DNA of 64,000 bases from Aporrectodea caliginosa. Lineage: Eukaryota > Annelida > Clitellata > Crassiclitellata > Lumbricidae. The stretch covers positions 614,501 to 678,500 of the forward strand of contig JACEVL010006403.1 of assembly GCA_020284085.1 (NCBI GenBank), in the 5' to 3' direction. Position numbers and translations under genes: made by a program. This document shows, one piece after another, positions 1-11,967 of the stretch (position 1 is its first letter; every line of letters starts with the position of its first letter). Below the pieces are notes generated by a model. The model was not told the DNA's origin, ran no database searches, and saw only the letters and a program-made list of their open reading frames with translations.

Positions 1-376
1 GCTATTTACTTAACAGGCTGTGTTATTTAACATGCGGTACAAAAACTGCAGTGTAGTGCTACCATCAAAGTGTAGGAAGTAGGTTTACCAGTAATTAATT
101 CATATGTCCGTTTCTGATTGCATATCCACTGTTGCCTTACTTCTGGTTTCCCCAATGCATCGGATTTTAACCAGAAAGTTTCTCTCATGGATTACAATTT
201 TGTACTAATTTTGCTTGAAGTGACCCGATTCATACATGTATTAAGCACCAACATAGATTGACCACTGTAAGATTTTCTTTAAAGAGGTTTGTTTTTATTT
301 GAGTTTTACTTATTTTATTTAATACCTTAGAAATATTGAAATAAAGAAATACTGAATTGTTGAGTTTGCATTTCAG

Positions 377-476
377 GATTCACCTCCTGCATCAGCTACT
401 GAGCTGGATGTCTTCTCCCCAGAACTCCTCAAATTTCGTGAAAGAAGTCGAGAACTGGGAAAGTCTTTAGAAAGCA
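377..476 (+). CDS. FEZ: FEZ/UNC-76 internal exon (first in window)
   Basis: An internal coding exon flanked by a TTTCAG acceptor and a GTAAGT donor. It translates in one frame without stops, beginning DSPPASATELDVFSPELLKF and ending in a serine plus one base, so the downstream intron is phase 1. The residues resemble the acidic linker before the coiled coil of FEZ proteins, but on its own the match is weak; the call rests on the next exon, which joins in phase (AAC, Asn) and is clearly FEZ. The amino-terminal half of the gene must lie upstream of the window. Confidence 0.75.
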
Positions 477-1055
477 GTAAGTATGTGGTAATGAATTCTG
501 GGCTTCTGGAATTCTATCTCACTCAGATCACAGAAGAAGCCCAGCCAGATTTCTTTATGGACTTTCTGCTGCTAAAACTACTCTCGACTCTCCTTTTAAT
601 ATTAGTTTTGGGAGCCATGTTAAGTACTATGCATTAATGAGGTGTAATTGTAACAATGTCCCTAATTATAATGCCAAATTAAATTGGGGTCTGTGACTCC
701 AACAGTGTTGTATCAAAATTATTGCTGGATGTAGCCTTAGAGTTGAGCCATATCAAGGACCAAGAGGTTGAATTAAACTTATTGAATTAGGCACTTTCTA
801 AAGGCAAATGAAGTTTAAGGAAATTGTGCCACATTATGACCAATGCAATGCCAGTGATGTAAAGCTGACTTTTCACAGATTGATCATCCATAATCGGTGT
901 TAAATACTGCGGCTTGGCTAATCGGTGGTATATCTAGTTTCGTATTGGAGAAACCTGCGCTGGTTATTTAGATGGGTTCGATCTTAACTGGGTAAAAATC
1001 CATAAGGTAGGTAAGTCATGTCAGGGAGTTGCCTTTAGGGTTGCATATGCAAAAG

Positions 1056-1384
1056 TGCTTTGAGTTTAAGATCTTAATGCTTAGGTGTAATTGTCCATGT
1101 ATCTTGGTTTCATCCACATCTGGCTGCAGATTTCTTCACCTTGCAGCACACTCTGACCTGGTTGTCCCAACAATACACCCTTCCACAGCCCAGAATAAGT
1201 TTCACTATTGTCATTCATCTATTTGGAGCAAGCTGCCTCACAACCTGCAGGTTGACCTGTTCTGCCTTTCTTTACATGATTTCAACGAGTGTTTGAAAAC
1301 CATTACGTGCAGTTACGGCTTTGTGTTGTCAAGGCATAGCACCTGTGATTTGTTTCTTGTGAAGTGGTTCGATATAAATTTGTG
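1056..1384 (+). mobile_element. Non-LTR retrotransposon (LINE) ORF2 C-terminal remnant
   Basis: The + frame contains AHSDLVVPTIHPSTAQN, then HSSIWSKLPHNL, then FNECLKT. This is the decayed pattern (SDLVVPR...FxxxAxxxWNxLPxxLR...FKxxLKT) found at the extreme C terminus of CR1/L2/Jockey-type reverse transcriptase ORFs. It is 5' truncated and lies in a FEZ intron in the sense orientation. The open frame is chance survival, not a gene. Confidence 0.65.
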
Positions 1385-2854
1385 ATTATTAAATATGACG
1401 AATCATGCTGGATGTAGTTTTAAATTCAAGGATAAATGCAATGTGATAAACATTTGTATAGCACTACCTTTAGAGCTTCAATGGTGGGGTGAAATGTAAT
1501 GCAAGAGATCATATGTGTAACACTTCATCCAGAAAATTCTCTAGCATAGCTGCTATCATTGTATATGCAGTTGGAGTTCATTAGGTTAAAGTTGCTGAAA
1601 TACTCTGATGATAAGCTTCCAAGACAGTAAATAAGTAAGTAAGCATATTCTTTATTTCATATCCGCACTTTGGTGCACATCCATCTAGACAGAGTATAAC
1701 ATTCTTATTATGAAAGTTTTACATGTGAAACTGTCCGCTTGAGTAATAAACGGTCGTGCAGCCATGGTGTAGGGAATATGGGAGCAGCTTAATTGGGGGA
1801 GGGGGAAGCTGTGCCAACGAGGAGGCTGTGCCAATGAGAAGAGCAACTGATATTCTAAGGCTCTGAGTTACTTGTTCTTGGTTCTAGAAAATGACTTAGG
1901 AATAGCTAATGCTCTGTAACAAAAATCTTTTATTTACTAAATGTCGTACAATACAATAGAATCAAATACTGGACATCGCCTTTTTTGTTGTCATTTCTTT
2001 TATTTGGATGATCTCCAGTTAACATTTTACATTAGTTCATAACTGTGCTTTATAATGTAATTTACATTTACTGCTATTTCGTCCATCTAATCCAGCAGTC
2101 CATCCGTCATTCATCATATATTAAGCTGTTTCTACTTTCTTTAATAATCCATCTGTCTATCCATTCTTTCATCCACAGATTCATTCATTCATTTGTTCAT
2201 GCATTTATCATGTATTCTACCTTCTATTGTTTTGAAGCAGTGAGATACACAACCTGTCTAATTTGACAGAAGTTTAACAAAATAAGCTGAAATTTACCGA
2301 TTTTTTTTGATTATTTGAAAATGCTATTTGCAGAAGCGAGTACAGGTAGAGTTTTGGCCGCCTTTTCTCTATGCGTGTAACTCACTGACTGACTGTTTCT
2401 TGCTTAATTCATGCTTTTCCCTTTGACAAATTTCCCATTACCTTAATTCTAATTCTTTTATTTAATTGATTGATTGAATTCAGTCTTTTGATTGCATCAC
2501 TGCATGAATTTCTTCTTCGTCTCCTACTGTCTTTGTCTACCATTCTAAACGACTTAATTTTTTCGCTAGTTTAACACCTATTGTCTGTGCGTGTCCAATT
2601 GTAGTTTGTGTGACGTGCATGCATTTTGAATTCTATACCGAGACTAGCTTACTTACTTAACAACTTAATCATTCTCGTGCAGATCTGCACATCAGGCAAC
2701 ACAGCTTCTCTATTCGTCTTTGTCCAAATGTTGCCAATTCCCTGACCTTGTCCCACGACATCCATAAGCACCTCAAGTGATCTCTGATGATCTTCGGCCA
2801 ATTCTATGGTCTACTGCATCTCTTTTTTCCTTCAGGGATCCAGATCATCACTTG

Positions 2855-3038
2855 TTTGGCGCAGTTGGCTACATTTCTAAGAGCGTAGGCTGTGTATCAT
2901 GGCCTCTGTGAAAGATCGCATGCAGATCACTTCCCGATGCTGGCTTATTTCTGACATTTAAACCTTGGGCTAGCAAAGGGGACCCTAAATGGTGTGGTGT
3001 CCATTCAAACGACTATAGACAAAACGCGAACATTTTAT
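2855..3038 (+). mobile_element. tRNA-derived SINE, degraded copy
   Basis: Aligns by eye with 21323-21597. Shared blocks include a tRNA-like head (GCGCAGTTGGCTACATTTCT here, an A-box-like TAGCTACATTGG in the other copy), AAGAGCGTAGGCTG, a B-box-like CACTTCCCGATG, GGCTAGCA, CCTAAATGG and GTCCATTCAAACG. The second copy has about 70 extra bases before the shared CTATAGA...GAACATTT end. Lies inside a FEZ intron. Confidence 0.6.
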
Positions 3039-4019
3039 CCTTTTCTATAAAAACATTCCCATCCATTTTGATCTTCTCTTTCTGATAATATTCTGTATAT
3101 CTTCTTCTCCCATCCACTCTCTGGTTATCTTATAGCTAGAATTTTGTAGCTAGAATTCTTTCATTCAATTTTAATACTAAACCAGAGGCTTGTTATAACA
3201 TGCTTGAATTCTAATATGACACTGTTGGGGATGTCGATCCCAAAATTAATTCACCAATAGAAAATAAACTTGTTGAAACATGAACTTAGGGTAAGGTGTT
3301 TATTAATCCTGGCTCCCAAATACAATGTTATAACGAATATCTGGTTTAGTTCAACTGAAATTTAAAAGAATTAAACTGTTCCAGCTTTGACTAATATGTT
3401 ATTTGTTGTTGATGTTAGAAAGGTAGTTTTTTTTTACTTATGTTGTCTTCTCTTGATTGTCATCTGTGTGGTGCAATTTTCTGACTGACTGAAAATTTGT
3501 CAGTAATGGACATTTCGTCGTAGTTGAGTGTAATCTCGTAATGTTTTAGAATTAATTTTTAGTGTATTCTTGTAATGTTTTAAGAATAATTTAATATAAT
3601 CTTGTAGAGTTTTTTAATGTAATTTTTAGTAATGTAATATAATCGAGTATTTTTGGTGTAGAATGTATGCTTGTAGAAACAAACTGGGAATTGGGAGGCC
3701 TTTTCAAGTCATGTTTTTGCTTAAGAATCAACCAATTTCAGCATTTTACCAGAAATTTTGTCTGCAAAATATCACAAATTTACTTGCAAGGCCATGGTTA
3801 GCCGAGCACACAGCAGGAGACATTTTGTCATTTTCATAATGACAGCAGTGAAAGATGAGTTCCATGAGTCAAGTTGACTATGTTCATTGACAGTAGACAT
3901 CAATGAAGACGTCAGTATTTAACTTTTGTGTCTGGGCTTTCATCTCGAAAAAAATTTCAGTAGGACTGGTCAAAAGTTGTTCAGATTTGTTTGTCAACAG
4001 ACGGATTCGTTTGAGTCAT

Positions 4020-4345
4020 GAAAAGGTGTTTCCATAGATCCTGGAAAACCTGGAAAGTCATGGAATTAGACTTTGAAAAATTGAAGGCCTGGAAAAACAG
4101 GTGTTTTCCAAAAAAGTCCTGGAAAGTCATGGGATTTGAAAATAACTAGGTCATAGAAAGTCATGGAAAATGGAAAAATCATTAGTAGACATATTTCTAA
4201 TCATATTTTTAAATTTCGATAAATATTACATTGATTAAACAATTAGAATGTAGGTCCTTTTTTGTCTAAAATAACTCTTAAAAGTCATGGAAAAAAGTCA
4301 TGAAATGTCATGGATATTTGTTTTAGTAACCTTGTGGTAACCCTG
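4020..4345. repeat. Dispersed repeat with CTGGAAAGTCATGG motifs
   Basis: The motif TGGAAAGTCATGG or a close variant recurs several times (around 4050, 4120, 4155 and 4283) with GGAAAACCTGG-type spacers. The arrangement resembles a decayed DNA-transposon-derived dispersed repeat. I cannot see clear terminal inverted repeats or target duplications. It ends about 65 bases before the FEZ coiled-coil exon. Confidence 0.4.
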
Positions 4346-4410
4346 GGTAATTTTGTTCAGAACTTTTTGGATTGTTTCTGTGTTATTGAAGAGTAATTTC
4401 TTTTAAACAG

Positions 4411-4649
4411 ACCTCGATGGCTGGTCAGTACGCTCACTGAGCGAGCTCTACGATGAGCTGGACTCGACCGTTCGTGAGTACTCGGAGGTCCTGATCCAGC
4501 AGCTGGCCCTGCGTGAAGAGCTGGACTATGAGAAGGAGCTGATGAATCAGTTCATCTCTCTCCATGTCAACATCCAGAAGAAGAAGCGAGAACTTCAGGC
4601 TGATCAGAAACGAGGAACGACACCATCGGATGGAGCCATAACCATTTCG
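4411..4649 (+). CDS. FEZ: FEZ/UNC-76 coiled-coil exon
   Basis: FEZ proteins are kinesin-1 cargo adaptors for axonal transport and axon fasciculation. After a TTTTAAACAG acceptor the frame reads SLSELYDELDSTVREYSEVL and then IQQLALREELDYEKELMNQF, the hallmark coiled-coil block of the FEZ family, where a VQQLALRDELEFEKE-type core is nearly invariant. A lysine-rich tail follows (IQKKKRELQADQ). The exon is taken to end before GTATCT at 4650, giving phase 0. Reading through would stop four codons later (TGA 4659-4661), but the conserved C-terminal FEZ exons that follow in phase favour splicing. The preceding intron is 3.9 kb and holds a LINE remnant, a SINE and a dispersed repeat. Confidence 0.92.
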
Positions 4650-5503
4650 GTATCTCTTTGACGAGGGTCAATTTAACGTTATATGTAGCTGTAACTAAAA
4701 CTACTCGGCTAACTACTTTAAGTTCCAGCTAAGCTCTCCACTTTCGTTTCAGCTCTGGTTTCCAGTGGAGCTGGACCTGTGCTTCTAGTTCAAAATAGCT
4801 TGTTTCTATATTCAGTTTGCTTTTTTAATATTCTTTGATGGGGAGATGGTTGAATGGTAACTTGCTGTGGGTTGAATACCCGCTAGACCGATAAGGTTGA
4901 CTCAGCCTTCGATGACTATAATGACCAGTAGGACAGATGGGCGCCTTGCAGGCTGCCATACAGTTAAATTTGACTCAGGACTGTTAAACCTTGTTATCAT
5001 CTGTTTCTAACTACTGTATCGTGTAATCTTACTGCACACTTGTCAGTTTAAATTAATAAACAAATATTATTATTATTATTGTAAATTGAAACCCTTGTAC
5101 ATCTGTTCTTGGGACCATATGAAGACTGAATTTTTTAAAGCTGAACTAAATTTGAAATCCATATCACTCACTGTATTACATCAGAATTCTTCATCTTGAA
5201 GCATGCCCTAAGAAACCTCGTTTTATCTCCATCTCCACTACACTTTCAAACAGGGATATGTCTTGTTCTTACCTTCAGTCTGTCATCTTCCTTGTTCTGC
5301 AAGTGCTTGAAGACTGTTTTGTTTGATACTGGGCCCTGCTTGGTTGGGAGTGCTGCTGATGGGTTTTTTTAATTGAATTTGTGCTTTACAAGTTTTCAGT
5401 TAAATATTATATTACCTTTGCTTTAATATTCACTGATTTTCTTTTAAGATCTTACAGAATGACACCATTTAAAGCAGCTGTGTGCTTTATTTTGTGTTTG
5501 CAG

Positions 5504-5579
5504 AGTTTAACTACTCAGATTCCGTACTACCCAACTGTGGAGCCAATCAGTGCAGAACTACTCGAAGTCTATGTTAAGA
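5504..5579 (+). CDS. FEZ: FEZ/UNC-76 C-terminal exon
   Basis: Acceptor TTTGTGTTTGCAG and donor GTATGA. It begins in phase 0 with SLTTQIPYYPTVEPISAELL, matching the YLTTVIPYE...PSVEDLQ-type segment near the C terminus of vertebrate FEZ1/FEZ2. It ends with one extra base (A), so the next intron is phase 1. The exon boundaries are supported by reading-frame continuity with both neighbours. Confidence 0.88.
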
Positions 5580-5749
5580 GTATGATGTTCTGATTTTTCT
5601 TTAAAGCATCCTTATTTGTGATTGATTTTAGGACTGTTTTGATTCTTCCATTGCTAATAGTTTTATTATATATTTTACTGTAATGTGTAAGTATCTGTTG
5701 AAGTCATTTCCCTCCTGTGTAAATATTGTTAGCTAATTTAATTTAATTG

Positions 5750-6175
5750 GTGATTATCTATCTATCTGTCTATGTAATTTATATAGCACCCTTCCAGGTA
5801 ATTACTGAGAGGCACTCCTGACCCAGGGCAGGCCAGGTGAAAGAGGAAAGTCTTGAGTAGCTTATAAAAATAGTTAGACAGGTCATGCAAGAGAGAACAC
5901 AGGTCAGAGGGAAGGCCATTCCAAGCGGAGGGACCCACGATCAAGAAAGCCCTATGATTTCTAGTGGCATTGCGAGCATGTGGAACCACAAAGTCACTTC
6001 TGGAGGCCGAGCATAGAGATAGGCGACCAGAGCAGACCGAAGTTAAAGTCAAAAGCTCCCGAAGATATACAGTCCGTATGCCCAAGACACAGTGCCACCT
6101 AGTTCTTAGTGTCACCTCTACCACACAAGGCATCAACCAATGGCACACCAGACCCAAGCCGTAATCAGATCAATA
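5750..6175 (-). mobile_element. 5'-truncated LINE 3' end (CR1/L2-like)
   Basis: The minus strand encodes RSDFVVPHARNATRN, then AFLIVGPSAWNGLPSDL, then FYKLLKTFLF, the C terminus of a LINE reverse transcriptase ORF. On the + strand the 3' end shows an (ATCT)n run followed by ATTTATATAGCACCCTTCC and ACTGAGAGGCACTC. The same 3' architecture recurs at 12900, 13160, 18740 and 25583, defining one family. It lies antisense in the FEZ intron between the exons at 5504 and 6369. Confidence 0.8.
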
Positions 6176-6368
6176 TCAAGGAGAGCAGTCTACCAATACA
6201 GTGAATCAGACACATGGTGGATATGCAGTCTGAAAAAGATTGGTCTTAAGTTGAAGATGAAATGACACAAGAGACTGAGCTGTGTGAATTTTCAGGTATT
6301 CATGTGCCTTGTTTAGGTATTCAATGATCATTCAGTCATTCTTAAATGAAGGAACTTTTGTTTTGTAG

Positions 6369-6434
6369 TCTTAAAGGCTATGGACAGCGAGAGTTCATCA
6401 CTACCAACTATTTTAACGGATTACATCCTGAAAG
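6369..6434 (+). CDS. FEZ: FEZ/UNC-76 penultimate exon
   Basis: Acceptor TTTTGTAG, donor GTAAAT. With the A from the previous exon the first codon is ATC. The frame reads ILKAMDSESSSLPTILTDYI then LK, closely following the ILxAMKEDSEKVPSLLTDYILK block that ends FEZ proteins. One base (G) remains for the last exon. This is among the strongest family matches in the window. Confidence 0.9.
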
Positions 6435-6716
6435 GTAAATGTTTATGTTTCTTGTTATTTGTCAATCTCAGCTGAAGACACAGATGTTAGTGAGAAAATG
6501 TATGTCTGATGGCTTAAAGGGTTATGTTGCAGCCCGGAAAACTTATACTAGGGTGCTGTAGGCAGTTAAACTCGTGTGTTTGATTCAAAAGTGTAGAGGG
6601 TTTTAAGAATTACGCGTGGGATGACCTACTAGAAGATCATTTGGAGGTGTATTAACTGAGAGTCTTTCATGTTGATGAGGTGTCTTGTGGTGATTAACCA
6701 GTGCTTGAGTTTAGAG

Positions 6717-7058
6717 CAGTGTTTCTTAACCAGTGTTCGGCCGAACCCCTGGGGTTCGGTGAGTCAGTGCCAGGGTTTCAGAGGTCCTCTGAAATATATA
6801 CATATTCAGGGTCAGTGAGTGTGAGTGAAAAATCATTTGCTATTTTATTTTTATTTTTCGACTTTTATTTAATAATATAGTTAACTGTATAGTAATTCAT
6901 GTATTGAATGTATTAATATCGTATCACATTTTGGTACAATTTTTTATTTCCTTTTATTCCCATTAGTTAAAAAATTATTGTTCAAACTTGAGGGGTTCGG
7001 TGAGTGGTCATGGATTTCTCTTGGGGTTCGGCTCCCTTGAAAAGGTTAAGAACCACTG
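6717..7058. mobile_element. hAT-type MITE with 8-bp target duplication
   Basis: Termini CAGTGTTTCTTAACC and GGTTAAGAACCACTG are inverted repeats. The element is bounded by a perfect 8-bp direct repeat, GTTTAGAG, at 6709-6716 and 7059-7066. Subterminal GGGGTTCGG motifs occur at both ends. The 342-bp length, 8-bp duplication and CAG...CTG ends fit a non-autonomous hAT element. It sits in the last FEZ intron. Confidence 0.9.
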
Positions 7059-7582
7059 GTTTAGAGTGTAGACTGTAGAGTTTCATGATTCACGAAAAGG
7101 TACCAAGTCTTAGGTCATGGATTCATGAGACTTGAACTTGGGGTCTATATTTTGCAAAAATTTGTTTGGCTCATTGTAAACTTGAACTCATTTGCAGACT
7201 TTGGGTAAAGACACATCTTTGTAGTTTATAACAATGTTTGGCTCATTGCAAACTTAAACTCAAACATGTTGGACTAGGAATTTCCATTAATGTAAAATAC
7301 TGAAAAGTGTCTGATCAAGTATCAGGTTGTGTGTAGTTGTGCAAACTTTTTAGTTGCTATTTTCCTGAAAATTTACATATATAATTTCCAAACCATGATT
7401 TCACATTCCGTGTCTTTTGAAAATGACCAAGTATTAGCGTGAAATTTGTTTTAATAGCGTTCTGTGATGCTGCACCAATGTTGTGGAAGTTATAACTCAA
7501 GTACTAAGACTTGGACCGTCTTTTCTTGGATTCTGACATAGATGATACCTCTAATGTGATGTCTATTTCTTTCTGTTTTCAG

Positions 7583-7602
7583 TTGTTTGTCCGACAAGCT
7601 GA
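7583..7602 (+). CDS. FEZ: FEZ/UNC-76 terminal micro-exon with stop
   Basis: A 20-base coding terminus, too short for ORF tools. After the acceptor TTTCTGTTTTCAG, the G carried from the previous exon completes GTT and the frame reads V-V-C-P-T-S-stop (TGA 7600-7602). FEZ proteins end in YILKVLCPT, so the residue match, phase and acceptor agree. The 3' UTR follows directly. The preceding 1.15 kb intron carries a hAT-type MITE. Confidence 0.88.
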
Positions 7603-9000
7603 GGCTAGGAGTGACATATCACTTGTCATCTGGCAGCCACTTAGAGCTCAGTCAATCTCTAATGGAGCCAGTTGCACCATTGTTTAGTGGCGCGTTCAAA
7701 GTCTCCTCTGCTTTTTTCGTGTTCTCGTAGTCGTATAATTTATATTTTATGACATTTTTCAGTCTCTGATAACTTATTCTGTCAAAGGTTTTTCACAAGA
7801 TATTACGTGACAAACAGTTTTTTATTACAGGCTGTTCACTTAAATTCTGTCGCTATTTTGCTGTGGTCTGTACAAATTTTGACATGGGAAAATGAGATAT
7901 GCCCTGTGGTGTTAAACTATTTGTCACAAGAAATATTTCTGTGTGATGCTCTTTGGAATTCACAGTTTAAGATGTTTTGCATTAATTTTCAATAGCATAA
8001 CAAGTTTTTATGGTTGTCGTGATCAAGATGAAAGATCAATACTTTTTTTAATGCTTTTTTGAAGAAATTAAAAAACAGAAGAATCAAAGCATTGTAGTAA
8101 GCCAATTTGTTTAGTGAACAAGTAGTTTATATTTTTTGTTTTGTGTACCACTTTGATATTTCACTTCTTTATTGTTTGTGTAGGGTTTTGTGACATATTT
8201 ATTGATTGGCAATATTACACAGATGTATATTACATTGATTATAAAAGATTTATAGCCTATGGCTTTCGAAAAGATAATGATATGAATTTTGGAAGTACCA
8301 GATATCATTTTGATCAGATGCCTTGAAGTAAAAAACGAAGTTTTGGCAAAATTGCTTCACAATATGAGGTGAAGACCTGATCATATAATTATAATGCAGC
8401 AGAATGACCATCTTTGTCGTCTGAATCTGCTTACGAGTAATTTTTTAAATCGATAGAAAGTCTTTGTGAAATGGAAAAAGTGGCCTAATGATGCTGACCT
8501 GTGATGGATGTATTTGTGACATATTTTTGGTAACATAGTGAGGCAACGTGATGATGCTTAAATTTGTGACATGTAACCTGATATCCTGTTCCCACCGAGC
8601 CAGGTTTTTTGTGGCTTAGTGGTAGCTATGACCATAGCTGACAGGGTGAACTTTTTCAGAGACCTCTTCTTTTTTCTCAGTCATATTTATAGCACATGCT
8701 TAATCATTTCTTGTTAGAATTGAGTAAAGTACAGAAGGTGTTATTTGTTGGATATGCGTTGATATTGTGTATCGGATATATCATTACCATAACAGCTAGT
8801 TATCTTGTTGCAGGGCTGTCTACAGTTGTTGTGTTATGCTAATCTAATGTAATCAGGCAGCTTCTGTAGTGCTGCTTTTGTAATGCACTCGTAGATGGTT
8901 ACCTCTATGTGAAGCTGCAGTCCATAGTCAGAATCAATCAGAAATGTTAAGTAGTCAAGACCTGAGAGGAAAAAGACATGCCACAATGAATAAACCTGTT
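7603..9000 (+). other. Probable FEZ 3' UTR and flank
   Basis: AT-rich non-coding sequence after the FEZ stop. ATTAAA-type hexamers occur near 8066 and an AATAAA lies at 8989-8994, so cleavage could occur at several places. No conserved coding frame was seen; short open frames at 7807-7995 and 8111-8326 are not supported. The true 3' end cannot be read from sequence alone. Confidence 0.4.
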
Positions 9001-9430
9001 GACCTACTTTATACTTAAAAGGTGTTCTTTGAATTGGTGCTATCCATGGAAGCTCTTACGCTTGAAATTCTGATGTAGAAATTGACTTTAGAAGAACTCC
9101 GAATATAATATACCCGATTACCAAGGTTCATGATACTTGTGAAGGATGTGATGTTTAGTTAAGCCACCAAGCCTTGAGGAACTTGTAATTGACGAACCCA
9201 TTGTAATTAACGTTAATAGTCATCTTAGGAAACTCTTAAGTGCATCATGTTGGTTGTATGGCTAAGTTTGTTTTTGAGTGTATGTACGTGTGGTTAGAGT
9301 GGACCAGTTCTTCAATTATTGTTCATGCCTGATATTAATTTCAGACTGCTTGAGCATCATGCACAAACTTCTGGCAGATGTTTCAGATTAGTGCAAAAGC
9401 TGTAACAGAATTGGTTCTGTTCTTCTTGAG

Positions 9431-9808
9431 CAGGGGTGTCAAAGAGCTGGCCCGCAGGCCATTTCTGGCCCACCGACGATGTAGTTCTGGCCCATGGAGC
9501 CTTGCCTAAAGACTACACAATTTGAGAATAAAATTTCGAATTGTCATTTTTAAGGCTTGTTGAGTTTTATGTGATGTTCGGGACTGATAATGAAGATCAA
9601 AATTAAGATTTTGAAACCTAATTTGACTGTATGTATGCTAAAAAAATGCACCATTTAAGATTTAGTTTTGAACAATTTTCTGGGGACGGGCTCACCGAGC
9701 CCCTTTCCAGATCCATATCATTTTGCAAAGGCGCCTTCAGCACCCTGGCCCGCCACTTGCCTGAAAAATATTGCTACTAGCCTGCCATTAAAAGGTTTGA
9801 CACCCTTG
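9431..9808. mobile_element. hAT (Charlie-like) MITE with 8-bp target duplication
   Basis: Begins CAGGGGTGTCAAA and ends TTTGACACCCTTG, inverted with one mismatch, and is flanked by the 8-bp direct repeat TTCTTGAG (9423-9430 and 9809-9816). The GTGTCAAA terminus and internal GGCCCGC tracts are typical of Charlie-group hAT MITEs. 378 bp, no transposase. The frame at 9668-9892 crosses its end and is not a gene. Confidence 0.92.
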
Positions 9809-9816
9809 TTCTTGAG

Positions 9817-11839
9817 GAAAAGAGTACTTCTGTATGTCTGTTGTGAGTGTGGCTGTTATCTAAGCCTTTCATGCTTTCAGACTTATGGGTAACCAAAACT
9901 GAGGAGCAATAATTTAGTAGAGTTGAATATTCACTCATTTATAACATGTCATTCAGTCAGTTAGAGTTCACACAGATGTGTTAATGGTCGGATTGTAATT
10001 GAAATGCTTGTTATAACAACAACAGGACGAACTTTAAAGATGGCCTCAGTTTTATGGCTCAGATTCACTTGGAAAATGTGGATTTGAAACATGAATGCAC
10101 AGGTGAGAAGGGTACCTCTTTAGCAGTTGACCACTGTGTGTTGTGTGTGTACCTGTGTGAACTTTGAGAATGTTGGCAGCTTTTGAAATTGACAGGGAAG
10201 GATTCTCTGTTAGTGGGTGTGCTGTCATGGAGGCGGCTTACTGTCTTTATGCTAAGAGGATGCATGTGCTAGTCTAGATTTAAATTATTTTATGTGTGTT
10301 TGTGTATGTATGTATGTGAGAGAGAGACAGAGACAAGGGCAGAGACAGAGTGAGTGAGTGAGTGAGCAGAGGGACATACAGACAGACAGGAGGGAACTTT
10401 CCCCTCTGTGTATCTGTAATTGTATAAGCTTTGCGGACATTTTACAGATTAGGAATGCTGAAGTTAAGTCACTTATCATGACAATATTGTATATTTCAAG
10501 AAAACTATCAGAAAAGTGGACAATTAAGTGTGTCATTGTTGAAATATTTGTGACTTATGATAATCTGATAATTTGTGTCTTGCTGTTTTCATGTAATCTA
10601 CAGATGTCAAAATTGCCATAGCCTAAGTTTTGTTTAAGGGTCAATGTTCGAAGAATGTACAGAATCAATGTGCTTATATTAGCGGTGATGATAAACGTTG
10701 TACTTTTGGTTGTTGACTTGAGGGAGGCTGGAATGGTCACACGGACATGTGCTTAATTGCTGTGTGTTTTAATTGGTACACGTGCTTTAGAAATAAATGT
10801 TTCCACTTGTGAGTTTTGGGTGGGACATAATATGGACACATGGTCCTCTAAACTTGTAGAACTGGCCTTTTATAATTGCTTTTTTCGTTACACTCACACC
10901 AATTATTACCTAGCCTTTCTAGTTTCAAGTCCTGGATCCATCCACAGGATTGCTAATATTGAAAAATCGACAACTCACAAGATATGATGGTTCACAGGCT
11001 ATACCTCTTGTGGAAGCTGTAGTGCAGAAGCATGGGAACTGGCTTAAGTGCTAGGTTGTGCTTACTAGGCTAAAGAGACTAGCCAATATGTCAGCTGGCA
11101 GTTGTAAATCAGAAGAAATCTTTACTTGAAGAATAATGGGTGAGAGGGTGAAACTATGTTTAGTACACAAAGAAACGAAACTGTTTTAAAAGAGTCTCTA
11201 TTGGAAACGTTATTTTAATCAACAAAATGCCATTAATAAAGGCATTTTATCCAATTTATCAGTTGCTTGCAGCACGAAATCAAATCACCTGCAGCTTGTC
11301 GACATTAACCCACTTCTAGTACCATATGAAGCTGCCTTGCTGCATCCTGTTGGTATGCACCCCACTTCTGGTACCATGCGGCTGCAGTGCACGCCCCATT
11401 GCTTATATACCCTGTTTGTTGCAGTGCATTATGGCCTCTGATCGGGACTTACTTCCGTCTGACTGTTAATTGCAATGACTTTCGGTGTAGCACCACCGAC
11501 GGAGTTGTCGAGCCACGGGCGGCTGCCAACCAGGGAGAGCATTAACCAGGATTTAGCGGCGGACGACGCCATGCTTGCGCCATCGTTACGAGGTTCGAGG
11601 TTTAGTCGGCGCTAATGGAGAATGATTCCGATGACGTCTTTCACGACACGGCGCGCTAAGAGATATTGGAAAGAAGACATACGTAGTAGAACTCCCGTTT
11701 CTATTTATATTCACTAATATCATTATCGATAATGTTCACAGATTTGCACGTGGCAATTAATTAATCAGAAAGCTCGTGCGGAATAGAGGTTGTATTGCGA
11801 AATCGAGAGAAAATAATAGTCCATCATAGGCCTAATATG
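9817..11839. other. Intergenic, no gene seen
   Basis: Between FEZ and the next recognisable elements. Contains a short purine-rich run (10318-10390, GAGAGA and GAGT repeats) and a somewhat GC-richer patch at 11430-11660. Neither strand shows a recognisable protein or spliced frame. Confidence 0.5.
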
Positions 11840-11967
11840 CTTTTTTACAAATAGTTTCGTCTATATGTGGTAGGCCCCAAATTGGGGCCTACCACTATAT
11901 ATAGTTTCGTCTATGTGGTAGGCCCCAAATTGGGGCCTACCACTAGACCAAATTATTTGTAAAAAAG
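11840..11967. mobile_element. Small palindromic element with two tandem hairpins
   Basis: Outer ends CTTTTTTACAAATAGTTT and its imperfect complement (ending AATTATTTGTAAAAAAG) form terminal inverted repeats. Inside, a perfect 29-base palindrome (arms GTGGTAGGCCCCAA, one central A) occurs twice, at 11867-11895 and 11915-11943, separated by a duplicated TAGTTTCGTCTAT segment. It would fold into a double hairpin. MITE-like; no clear target duplication. Confidence 0.7.

Noticed and set aside
4650..4661. FEZ ending at the TGA 4659-4661
   Set aside because: It would drop the conserved C terminus, which is present in three downstream exons with matching phase.
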